Positions 26,249-33,171 of a stretch of DNA of 33,171 bases are shown here, one piece after another. The notes beneath the pieces are model-generated. The model was not told the DNA's origin, ran no database searches, and was given only the letters and a program-made list of their open reading frames with translations. Origin of the DNA: Phycisphaerae bacterium (lineage in GTDB: Bacteria; Planctomycetota; Phycisphaerae; UBA1845); NCBI GenBank assembly GCA_029260035.1, contig JAJDEA010000222.1, forward strand, positions 79,249 to 112,419, given 5' to 3'. Every line of letters begins with the position of its first letter. Within the stretch, counting starts at the first letter, position 1. The translations under genes and the position numbers were made by a program.

Positions 26249-27199
26249 TTAATTATCGGACGATCGCTCGTCTTCACTGTACGCTTCGACCACTCTCTGA
26301 ACGAGCGGATGGCGAACGATATCTCGCTTTGTCAGCCTGACGATAGCGACTCCTTTTATCCCATCGAGCCGATCGACCGCGTCGCTCAGCCCGCTCGTCT
26401 CTTCGTTTTCGAGATCACTCTGGCTGTCGTCGCCGGTTATAATCATCTTACTGTGATGACCAAGCCTTGTAAGGAACATCAACATCTGCGATTTCGTTGA
26501 GTTTTGCGCTTCGTCGAGAATGATGACGGAATGATTCAGAGTTCGACCTCGCATGAACGCCAGCGGCACAACCTCAATCACGTCGCTTTGCATGAACCGC
26601 TTGATCTGCTCAAACGTCATCATGTCGTGCATCGCGTCGAAGAGCGGGCGTAGGTATGGATTGATCTTGGCTTGCATGTCCCCCGGCAGATATCCGATGC
26701 GCTCGCCGGCTTCCACCGCCGGGCGAACCAAGACAATTCGCTTAATCTTGTGACGCTTGAGCATCGACACCGCGACAGCAACCGCCACGAAGGTCTTGCC
26801 CGTGCCCGCTGGTCCGACGCAACATGTCAGATCATTGTTGTGAACCGCACGTATGTATTCTTGCTGCCCTTCTCCTTTGGGCACGATGGCAGCGGACGGA
26901 AGAAAAACATCGATGTCGGCTGTTCCCTGACCTTCGCCGTTTTCACGCTGAGCATTCGCGAGGATTTCGTTCAGGAGATGTTCTGGAATTTCGGGCCGCG
27001 AGCGAAGCACGCGCTGCAATTCCTCCAAAGCGCGCGTTGCTTTTTTGACATCATCCGTCAACCCACTAAGACGGATTTCCCCATCGCGTGCGGTGATACG
27101 CACGTCAAATGTCGAACGAATGAGCCGAAGGTTACGATCCGCTGTGCCGAAAAGAGCAGCGCGACGCGTCGTATCTTCAATGGGTATAGCTATGTCCAT
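26249..27199 (-). CDS. phoH: PhoH-like ATPase
   Basis: This 316-residue PhoH/YbeZ-type protein has a KH-like N-terminal region (about 15-65), then the helicase-like ATPase core with Walker A GPAGTGKT (129-136). It continues with RPAVEAGERIGYLPGDMQAKINPYLRPLFD, Walker B VIILDEAQNS and ITGDDSQSDL. YbeZ partners YbeY in rRNA processing, and the downstream 7TM-HD and ybeY genes match the conserved cluster. Its precise RNA role is inferred. The ATG at 27199 begins the conserved MDIAIPIEDTTRRAALFG. It sits 100 bases downstream of cdsA. Confidence 0.95.
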   Translation of the reverse strand: MDIAIPIEDTTRRAALFGTADRNLRLIRSTFDVRITARDGEIRLSGLTDDVKKATRALEELQRVLRSRPEIPEHLLNEILANAQRENGEGQGTADIDVFLPSAAIVPKGEGQQEYIRAVHNNDLTCCVGPAGTGKTFVAVAVAVSMLKRHKIKRIVLVRPAVEAGERIGYLPGDMQAKINPYLRPLFDAMHDMMTFEQIKRFMQSDVIEVVPLAFMRGRTLNHSVIILDEAQNSTKSQMLMFLTRLGHHSKMIITGDDSQSDLENEETSGLSDAVDRLDGIKGVAIVRLTKRDIVRHPLVQRVVEAYSEDERSSDN

Positions 27200-27299
27200 T
27201 TGCTCTGCTCAGCCAAATTCCTATAGAATTGCTGCCTGCACTTGTGCTGCCAATTCGCCACCATTCCTATTGCACTTCGCAGGATAAGCAGCAAACCGC

Positions 27300-28313
27300 C
27301 TACACCACACCCCACACAACAATAAGCAGAATCCAGCCGATGGGAACTGCGACGAGGAGACTGTCGATCAAATCCAGTATGCCGCCAAATCGCGGAATAA
27401 CATGACCCGAGTCCTTAACGCCTGCATCGCGCTTGAAGCAGGATTCGACGAGGTCGCCGATCTGCCCTGCAATCGCCAAAGCTGCCCCCAGGAACATGGC
27501 ACGAAACCACTGCACGTTCTGGGCATCTCCGGCAAAAATCGACAATGCCAAATCGATGCCTAGTTTCTGCATGAAACCCTGCGAATCGTCGGCATCGCTC
27601 GTCACGCCAACTGCTTCAGACGGAATGCCCAGCGACACTATCAAAACAGCCCCCAACACGCTAAACACGATTCCGCCAACCGTGCCCTCGATAGTCTTGC
27701 CGGGACTAACGGAAGGAATGAGTTTGTGACGACCGATCAGCGAACCAACAAAAAACGCGCCAATATCTGACACTTTGGTTAGCAAGGCGACAATAAGTAA
27801 AAGCCATGCACCCGTCACTCCCGGAATATCTCGCCCGCAGCGAAGCAGTACAGGAAACGCTCCCAGGAATCCCACATAGATAAGAATCAACCAACTAGCG
27901 CCAAGGTCGCGCATGCTGTCTTGAGGTTGGCCTCGCAGCACCGCAGCGACGCAGCCGCCCACGAGCGCGAGCGCGAGAAACACGACCAGCCAAAGAAACC
28001 CTTCGATTTCCGCTGAGCCATTGCCCAGCCATCCGGCTGCGGCAAACCATGGCGCCAGAATGATTAGCACAACCATACTGTAGGAATAAGTTGCGAACGG
28101 CGAGGCGTTTCGAAGCCGAAGAAGTTGGACAAGCTCTATCGCGCCGAGCAGGAACACAAACGCCGTCGCCAAAGGCAGCACACTGCCTCGACGAAGCAGC
28201 TCGCCAACGGGTCCGTTCCAATCCTCGCAGATTTTTGCGATGGACACATCGAGTGCAAACAGCGTCACCAGCGACACAATCGCCAACGTGCCGTACACAA
28301 TTCGTTGCGTCAT
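27300..28313 (-). CDS. cdsA: phosphatidate cytidylyltransferase
   Basis: This 337-residue multi-helix membrane protein makes CDP-diacylglycerol, the precursor of all phospholipids. The family region GRHKLIPSVSPGKTIEGTVGGI and the signature SCFKRDAGVKDSGHVIPRFGGILDLIDSLL are present. In the classic signature the second half reads P-G-H-G-G-x-L-D-R-x-D; here it is P-R-F-G-G-I-L-D-L-I-D. The changed residues are a variant to check, but the Lys-Arg, Lys-Asp and final Asp are kept. Two adjacent ATGs exist (28316, 28313); neither has a clear ribosome-binding site. It is 206 bases downstream of fur and 100 bases upstream of phoH. Confidence 0.93.
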   Translation of the reverse strand: MTQRIVYGTLAIVSLVTLFALDVSIAKICEDWNGPVGELLRRGSVLPLATAFVFLLGAIELVQLLRLRNASPFATYSYSMVVLIILAPWFAAAGWLGNGSAEIEGFLWLVVFLALALVGGCVAAVLRGQPQDSMRDLGASWLILIYVGFLGAFPVLLRCGRDIPGVTGAWLLLIVALLTKVSDIGAFFVGSLIGRHKLIPSVSPGKTIEGTVGGIVFSVLGAVLIVSLGIPSEAVGVTSDADDSQGFMQKLGIDLALSIFAGDAQNVQWFRAMFLGAALAIAGQIGDLVESCFKRDAGVKDSGHVIPRFGGILDLIDSLLVAVPIGWILLIVVWGVV

Positions 28314-28519
28314 CATGTTAGAGTAAGCTCTAATCTACTTGTGGCGTTCGAATCCAGGCTTTCCCCGGAACACGGTCATACCATGGCGTTCACAAATTAC
28401 TCACATGCAGGTCCGGGCACCTTATGCAGGATCGTTCATACTGTCCAATGGCCATACTCCAAACCGGCCAGCCAACGCAAAGCTCCCGAATGCGCACGCC
28501 GTGAAGCAACAGGTAAACG

Positions 28520-29011
28520 CTATTCGCCTGAAGGTGGCAACGCTACCACGGGACACTGCGTAGAGCATTCCCAGCAGAGACCGGTAAGCTGAAATCGATG
28601 GCTGATGACATGAAAATGGTGTTGCCGCGCGATCTTCTCGCAAAGCGCGACCACCTCTTCTGATCCGAACTCAACGATTCGGCTGCATCTTCGGCAGACC
28701 ATATGATCGTGAGGCCCTTCTCCAAAAGCATGTTCATAGTGAGCCTGCTTAACATCGAACCGAACCTGTTTGAGAATCCCACTGTCAACCAATAATGGCA
28801 AAGTTCGGTAGACAGTCGCTTTTCCAACGTTCAGGCCTCGATCCTTCAGCAAATAGAGGATTTGCTCCGCTTCAAAATGGTCGGTGAGATCAAGTACCGC
28901 GTCGAGAATTTTCTTCCTCGCACCGGTATACTTGATCCCTCGTTGCCTCAGGAATTGGCGAAATGCTTCGTGCAATTCATCCGGAGTATGTAGGTTTGCA
29001 AGGCCAGCCAT
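28520..29011 (-). CDS. fur: Fur-family transcriptional regulator
   Basis: This 163-residue metal-sensing repressor has a winged-helix DNA-binding domain (about 10-85) with recognition helix GKATVYRTLPLL (63-74). The metal-binding dimerisation part has HYEHAFGEGPHDHMVCRRC. Two CxxC pairs, Cys106/109 and Cys146/149, form the structural zinc site, and Cys153 lies nearby. Which metal it senses (Fe, Zn, Mn or peroxide-linked Fe) cannot be read from this; the symbol is the family name. AGGA lies eight bases before the ATG. It is divergent from the polyferredoxin gene, with 256 bases between the two starts. No clear inverted-repeat Fur box was seen there. Confidence 0.92.
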   Translation of the reverse strand: MAGLANLHTPDELHEAFRQFLRQRGIKYTGARKKILDAVLDLTDHFEAEQILYLLKDRGLNVGKATVYRTLPLLVDSGILKQVRFDVKQAHYEHAFGEGPHDHMVCRRCSRIVEFGSEEVVALCEKIARQHHFHVISHRFQLTGLCWECSTQCPVVALPPSGE

Positions 29012-29267
29012 GTGTGAAATCCTACGCCCTGAGGATCAGAATAAACACGACGTCTTTCTAAGTCACGGACAATCAGGTGCAGCGACGAAATGCGAATGCA
29101 CACGAAACGCAAGAACACGCTATTATGAAGAGTCCATCGGGGCAGGGCAAGCAGAATCAGACGATCCGGAAGTTTGAGCTTGCTGCCCATGAAAGACACC
29201 AGAAAACAAGCATCGCCGGTATTGTCCATTGGCCCGAATATACGATGCGCGATAAAACTACTTGCGT

Positions 29268-29849
29268 ATGAACTCTCAGCCGGATGACAATAAAGACCGT
29301 CGGACCTTCTTTCGCGAAGCGTTGCGCAGCGCGATAACACCGGTTTCCGATTATTTGGAAAAACAGGAATTTGTCGGGCACAGTCAGACTGAGCTTAGGC
29401 CGCCCGGTGCGATAGAGGAATCACTTTTTCGCGACACCTGCCAGGGGAGTGGGGCTTGCGTAAGAGCGTGCCCTGCAAACGCAATTGTTCTAGCCCCCAA
29501 CCCCGCTAACCAGGGATCATCTCTTGCCGTTATCCAAGCGGACCAGGCTGCGTGCGTTTTGTGTGACGGGCTTTTATGTACGCACGTCTGTCCAAGCGGA
29601 GCGCTGCGACCGCAGCACGATCCAGCCGAAGTCAACATAGGACTTGCTGAAGTATATCAACCTCTTTGCCTGCGAGAGCAAGAGGAATCATGCACACTCT
29701 GCGTGGACCGCTGCCCCATCGGAGACACCGCCCTCCGATTCGTTGGCACTGGAGCACCGAGAGTATTTAGCGAAGGTTGTACAGGGTGTGGAATTTGTCA
29801 ACTCTATTGCCCAACGTCGCCCAAGGCCATCGTTGTCAAACCCAACTAA
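29268..29849 (+). CDS. NapF/MauM-like 4Fe-4S polyferredoxin
   Basis: This 193-residue iron-sulfur protein has four Cys clusters. They are Cys58-64-68 (CQGSGACVRACP), Cys96-99-104-108 (CVLCDGLLCTHVCP), Cys134-142-145-149 (CTLCVDRCP) and Cys171-174-177-181 (CTGCGICQLYCP). These could hold up to four clusters, the last being the most classic ferredoxin motif. The N-terminus RRTFFREAL resembles a twin-arginine motif, but no hydrophobic segment follows, so export is doubtful. It probably passes electrons in a respiratory redox module, as NapF/NapG/MauM do, yet no partner oxidoreductase is adjacent. ATG 29268 is preferred to TTG 29262. The membrane-anchored hydrolase gene follows after 61 bases. 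Confidence 0.85.
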   Translation: MNSQPDDNKDRRTFFREALRSAITPVSDYLEKQEFVGHSQTELRPPGAIEESLFRDTCQGSGACVRACPANAIVLAPNPANQGSSLAVIQADQAACVLCDGLLCTHVCPSGALRPQHDPAEVNIGLAEVYQPLCLREQEESCTLCVDRCPIGDTALRFVGTGAPRVFSEGCTGCGICQLYCPTSPKAIVVKPN

Positions 29850-29910
29850 CCACTTATGATCTGAAAGAAGTGAACTTGCGTCGATAGATAAACCGGACTT
29901 CGCCTGACCA

Positions 29911-31320
29911 ATGAAACTCATCCCTCGTCAAAAGATATGGCTCGGCTTGGTGGTTGCCACAAACCTTGCCCTTTGGGTGATTCCCAGTGACGTGGTCAAA
30001 CAGATTGCACAAGACCGGCAAACGATGCTTGGTCGATACTCCCGTACCCATTTTTATTGGATTTTGGGTGTCGCGGCTATTTCAGCCATTAGCTTTTACA
30101 TTGACTGGTCAAAAGGCCAGGAGTACAAACGACGGTGGTTTAGGGTTATCGCAAGTTTGTCGATGTTCTTCCTGGGCTTGTCTGTCATAGATTTTTTCCT
30201 GCGCACCGATACCCAGCAACATTATGTGCGCGACACCATCGCTTACCATCGCCCACCCAATGCTTCCCTCGAATTGGATTTTGTCGACAAACCCAACGCC
30301 TACCGCACTTATCCCAATGCGCCTGAAGGTTTTGGCACCGTACGTTGCAGGCTTCGAACGGATGCGCGGGGGTATCGCAATCAAAACGCAAGCGATCAAT
30401 ACGACATCGTCACACTCGGCGACTCATTCACGGAAGGGTCGAGCGTTTCGGACGAGCACGCCTGGCCCGTCTTACTCGCGAAGCGCATCGGCCAAACGGT
30501 ATACAACCTTGGCATGTCAGGCTACGACCCCCTTCACTATCGCGAATCGCTAAAGGAAGTCGGCCTGAGCTTGAAGCCCAAGATCGTTATCTGCATGATC
30601 TATGAAGGGAATGATTTTCGATCCGCCAAGACAGATCGAAAAAGAATGGACCCAAGCTATTCTGCGCAATTCAAGCGATATACTGAGCGTTCGCCACTAC
30701 TCAAGGGATTGGATCGCTTACTCATTCAAGCGTTTGCGCCAATCGGGCGCAACGGGGACGTCACAGGATCCGAACTGCTGGATTGGATGCCCCTGCGCGT
30801 CCCGGATGGAGAGGATAGCAAGGCGTATGCATTTGCTCCAAAGCAACTGCGCGATTTGTATGAAAGCCGAGAGAGGTTTTCCGCAAACAAACACTGGCTC
30901 AACCCACGAAGACAGATAGGAGAAATGAGTAAACTTTGCCGAGAAGCCAATACTTCTTATGTTGTAGTATACGCACCGACCAAAGCACATGTCGTGTTGC
31001 CTTTGAGTGCAAAGAACTTGACAGCCGACAAAGTGCGGTCCTTCACAGCCTTGAAATACAAGAAACCCCTTCCGCAACCGGAAGTCTTCCTGCAAAATCT
31101 TCTGGAACGAGCGGGGGCAAGAGAATCAGTCGTTAAAGATTGGTGCGATCGTGAAGGGATTGCTTTTTTCAGTCTTACGGAAAAGCTCCGCGCTGCCGCC
31201 AAGACCGGCAAGCAGGTTTATTACACTTACGACCAACATTGGACACCCACAGGCTGTGAGGTCGTCGCGGAAGCAGTCGCGGAGTTCTTACAATCCGAGC
31301 TGCCTTCCGATACCCATTGA
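29911..31320 (+). CDS. membrane-anchored SGNH/GDSL hydrolase
   Basis: This 469-residue protein has three N-terminal hydrophobic helices (about 9-24, 48-64, 78-97), then an SGNH domain. GDSFTEGS (170-177) gives the nucleophile Ser172, NLGMSGYDP the block II Gly, IYEGNDF the block III Asn234, and TYDQHWTPTG the block V Asp441 and His443. The architecture resembles the DltD/AlgX-like SGNH proteins that modify surface polysaccharides by O-acetyl transfer or deacetylation at the outer face. That substrate class is inferred. The hydrolase may share a transcript with the ferredoxin gene 61 bases upstream, without an obvious functional link. It converges on the gene at 31481 across a REP-like hairpin pair. 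Confidence 0.8.
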   Translation: MKLIPRQKIWLGLVVATNLALWVIPSDVVKQIAQDRQTMLGRYSRTHFYWILGVAAISAISFYIDWSKGQEYKRRWFRVIASLSMFFLGLSVIDFFLRTDTQQHYVRDTIAYHRPPNASLELDFVDKPNAYRTYPNAPEGFGTVRCRLRTDARGYRNQNASDQYDIVTLGDSFTEGSSVSDEHAWPVLLAKRIGQTVYNLGMSGYDPLHYRESLKEVGLSLKPKIVICMIYEGNDFRSAKTDRKRMDPSYSAQFKRYTERSPLLKGLDRLLIQAFAPIGRNGDVTGSELLDWMPLRVPDGEDSKAYAFAPKQLRDLYESRERFSANKHWLNPRRQIGEMSKLCREANTSYVVVYAPTKAHVVLPLSAKNLTADKVRSFTALKYKKPLPQPEVFLQNLLERAGARESVVKDWCDREGIAFFSLTEKLRAAAKTGKQVYYTYDQHWTPTGCEVVAEAVAEFLQSELPSDTH

Positions 31321-31353
31321 TGGCCATGCATGCCCGCATTCGAATCCACGAGT

Positions 31354-31375
31354 GTGCCACTGCTCTTGAGCAGTG
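31354..31375 (+). repeat. REP-like element, copy 1
   Basis: The sequence starting GTGCCACTGCTC is the exact reverse complement of 31403-31424 over 22 bases. Within it CACTGCTC and GAGCAGTG (31358-31365, 31368-31375) form a perfect 8-bp stem with a two-base centre. It lies just after the hydrolase stop. Confidence 0.8.
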
Positions 31376-31400
31376 CATTAACTCGACAGAAACCGCCATA

Positions 31401-31424
31401 GCCACTGCTCAAGAGCAGTGGCAC
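31401..31424 (+). repeat. REP-like element, copy 2 (inverted)
   Basis: GCCACTGCTC and GAGCAGTGGC (31401-31410, 31413-31422) form a perfect 10-bp stem. The 22 bases at 31403-31424 are the exact reverse complement of copy 1, with 27 bases between. The pair can also fold into one 22-bp stem. Both sit between convergent genes, which suits transcription ending or REP function; no T-run follows. Confidence 0.8.
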
Positions 31425-31480
31425 ACCTTAATAGTGAAACCGTAATCCGTCGACTGAAATGCGGCGATAGATCTAGTCCA

Positions 31481-32047
31481 TCATACGGCATTGTTTTGTA
31501 GAATCTGATAATCGGCAAGATCGATATCACCGTCGCCGTCGAAGTCCGCAAGTAGTCCACAGCCGACAGTATCAATTTCGTCGCAACCACAATCTCCGGG
31601 CTCGGTTTTGCTGGCATCGTATACACAGAAATCGATAACACCGGCATATGGCACGGTCACATAGTTCTGCTCCCGATGTACAAGCTCGCCTCCCTGATAG
31701 TCCTCATAAGTATAGACAACCAGATCTACCGGCGTCGGCACAAAGAAAATAACCACCGTCCCCGTATCGATAATTGTTGTATTTGGAACTATCGCCCCCC
31801 AGCCACCAGGATTCCCATCGAAATCGCTGGCGGTGTACCGAACGGCTGTCTCCACCGGCGTATGACGCAAAACAATTTCGCTGCCCTCATATCCGGACAG
31901 TTCAAAGGAATCTGCATCAACGAACACCTGCCAGGATGGAGTCGTGTTGGTAACAACTATCACGAAGCCCACGCCATCGAAAAACGCATCCACCGGGCCG
32001 GTGCTCGCGCCAAAGGTCAGCGCAATGACACTAATTAGAAAATACAT
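31481..32047 (-). CDS. small secreted protein with C-terminal dockerin-like EF-hand tail
   Basis: This 188-residue protein has a short signal-like start (MYFLISVIALTFGASTGPVDA). A beta-rich middle (FELSGYEGSEIVLRHTPVETAVRYTASDFDGNPGGWG) follows. The end, LLADFDGDGDIDLADYQILQNN, is a single calcium-binding loop of the same type as the tail of the 676-residue protein at 13783. Cys residues at CGCDEIDTVGCG precede the tail. The middle part is not recognised. No ribosome-binding site precedes ATG 32047. The tail supports export and perhaps surface sorting. Confidence 0.65.
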   Translation of the reverse strand: MYFLISVIALTFGASTGPVDAFFDGVGFVIVVTNTTPSWQVFVDADSFELSGYEGSEIVLRHTPVETAVRYTASDFDGNPGGWGAIVPNTTIIDTGTVVIFFVPTPVDLVVYTYEDYQGGELVHREQNYVTVPYAGVIDFCVYDASKTEPGDCGCDEIDTVGCGLLADFDGDGDIDLADYQILQNNAV

Positions 32048-32668
32048 TTGAGTTAGGCCAATCCGTAGCCAAAATTATTCAAGCAGAACCCACTTTGGTT
32101 GACGTCACACACCGCGATATCGATGCAACGTCAGCCCCCCCATTGATTGAAGGCGAGAAGAATAGCGAGGCGCGACCCACCTGACCAGCCCCCTGCATCG
32201 CACCTTAGAGAAAAATATGTTCGCGACCGCGCGACAAGAATGTAAGCGTCACCGCAACAGGATCAACGGAGATCGCTGTCAAACTTTTGGCATGTATTTT
32301 TGAATGAGCCTTTTTTGCGCTTTGCACAATGCACAAAGATGGCAGGCCTGCCGGGAAGAATGCGTAACCCGTTTTGCATCAACGAGTTACATTTGCCGTG
32401 AAAACTATTTTACATGAGCATAGGATCCGAGCATTTCAGCAGGATAAAGTGCTACTTCTCGATTTTATTTCCGCCGTTTTGGCGCAAGTGCAAAACTGCC
32501 CTCTAACTGGGCGACAAGTCTTCTCGCTCGTGTTCATCAGACAGTATTTTCTTTTATGGACTTGGCGGACAGCATCAGCCCGTCGGCCTGCAATTCGCCG
32601 GGGAACAAGTCTCAGACTGTGCACGAGTTGGTCCTCAGTATCGGATACAGAACGGAGTATTGCCAATA
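32048..32668. other. intergenic region before the cytochrome c assembly gene
   Basis: These 621 bases hold no supported gene. Frames at 32374-32739 (plus, TTG start) and 32436-32723 (minus) overlap the assembly gene and look unlike any protein. A heptamer TGCACAA is repeated in tandem at 32323-32336, followed closely by the palindrome GGCAGGCCTGCC at 32341; both could be coincidence. Confidence 0.45.
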
Positions 32669-33171
32669 CTAAGGCACCTGCAAACGAGCTTGGGCCCACG
32701 CACCTGTTCGACCTATTCTCCAAAGGTACACGACGCTAAGAAAACCTACGACGCCAAGATCAATAGCACCAATAAGCAGCATGTACCTGGCCATCGCGCC
32801 GGTTCCAAAGCCGTAACTATGCAGCCCGATACCGAGAACGTAGTTCACACCAAGGTACGTCATGAGAATGAGCCAAAAACAGAGAATGCTCTTTACAGCT
32901 GTTGCAAACGCACCACGTGCCAGCAGGAAGACAGCAACCGCGCCAAGCGTCCCGACATACGCCAAGGCCTTGCCTGATGACCATGTGCCTAGCTTTGGAA
33001 TAATGGTCGCGAAGAGAATTGCAATCATCGCAGCCCCAACAAAATACGCCCATCGCGGCACGCGATCGTGGTCGATTCTAATATGCAAGATCGTCAGGTA
33101 TCCCAAGAGCGCAACCAGAGACCACACTTCTTTGGGATCCCAACCCCAGTAGCGACCCCAGGATGACGCCG
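32669..33171 (-). CDS. CcsA/ResC-type cytochrome c assembly protein, C-terminal part; runs off the right edge
   Basis: The minus frame from the stop at 32669 is open to the right edge; the ATG/GTG codon at 33127 is internal. Before it the frame reads WGRYWGWDPKEVWSLV, the tryptophan-rich WWD heme-handling motif of CcsA/ResC/CcmF-like proteins, which deliver heme for c-type cytochrome maturation. Three or four membrane helices follow, and a final short helix ends near RLQVP. The window contains about 167 residues of a protein usually over 300, so the N-terminal part is missing. Which of the heme-handling families it is cannot be fixed from the tail alone. Confidence 0.85.
   Translation of the reverse strand, partial: ASSWGRYWGWDPKEVWSLVALLGYLTILHIRIDHDRVPRWAYFVGAAMIAILFATIIPKLGTWSSGKALAYVGTLGAVAVFLLARGAFATAVKSILCFWLILMTYLGVNYVLGIGLHSYGFGTGAMARYMLLIGAIDLGVVGFLSVVYLWRIGRTGAWAQARLQVP

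Noticed and set aside
27216..27230. AATTC-CTATA-GAATT inverted repeat upstream of phoH
   Set aside because: The five-base arms are too short to claim an operator; no -35 hexamer fits it at normal spacing.
32323..32336. Tandem TGCACAA heptamer, two copies
   Set aside because: It has only two short units with no further structure, so it may be chance.
32374..32739. 121-codon plus frame in the right intergenic region
   Set aside because: It begins with TTG, overlaps the cytochrome c assembly gene and is unlike a known protein.

Overview
The window reads as a chromosomal segment of a Gram-negative, LPS-making bacterium, most likely a planctomycete (Phycisphaerae-like); this is inferred from gene content, without a database search. 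The indications are lpxA, an LptE-type and a BamD-type outer-membrane protein, several lipoproteins, two secreted proteins that end in a single Asp-rich EF-hand (dockerin-like) loop, variant CdsA and YbeY signatures, and mostly minus-strand operons with short gaps.

Left part (1-9.2 kb). An S9-family peptidase runs off the left edge. It is followed by RarD-type permease, DinB-like protein and secreted esterase genes, all on the minus strand. Next comes a minus-strand envelope operon, bamD-like > lptE-like > ftsH, with a candidate promoter near 7.9 kb. A plus-strand zinc-dependent dehydrogenase stands alone at 8.2-9.2 kb.

Middle part (9.2-20.8 kb). A three-gene minus-strand envelope cluster encodes a CsgG-like/TPR lipoprotein, a protein with three LPP20-like modules, and a 74-residue lipoprotein. 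ispG, with a good sigma70-like promoter, is divergent from it. A large secreted multidomain protein with a dockerin-like tail follows. A short accessory-looking patch (15.8-17.6 kb) holds a DUF3885 protein and an unrecognised protein, bounded by a 12/13 direct repeat. Then come an alpha/beta hydrolase, a family-4 uracil-DNA glycosylase, lpxA and tRNA-Ile(GAT).

Right part (20.9-33.2 kb). A long minus-strand run reads fur > cdsA > phoH > pgpH-like 7TM-HD > ybeY > nitrilase-like > corC-like. The phoH/HD/ybeY/corC order is a widely conserved RNA/envelope cluster; the nitrilase-fold gene inside it seems to lack its catalytic Cys and Glu. A plus-strand pair (polyferredoxin, membrane-anchored SGNH hydrolase) follows. 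It converges on a small dockerin-tagged secreted protein, with a REP-like inverted hairpin pair between the genes. A CcsA/ResC-type cytochrome c assembly gene runs off the right edge.

The points most worth a second look are the triple-LPP20 cluster, the nitrilase pseudoenzyme candidate, the REP-like doublet, and the two-gene patch with flanking repeats. No CRISPR array, transposase or integrase was seen.
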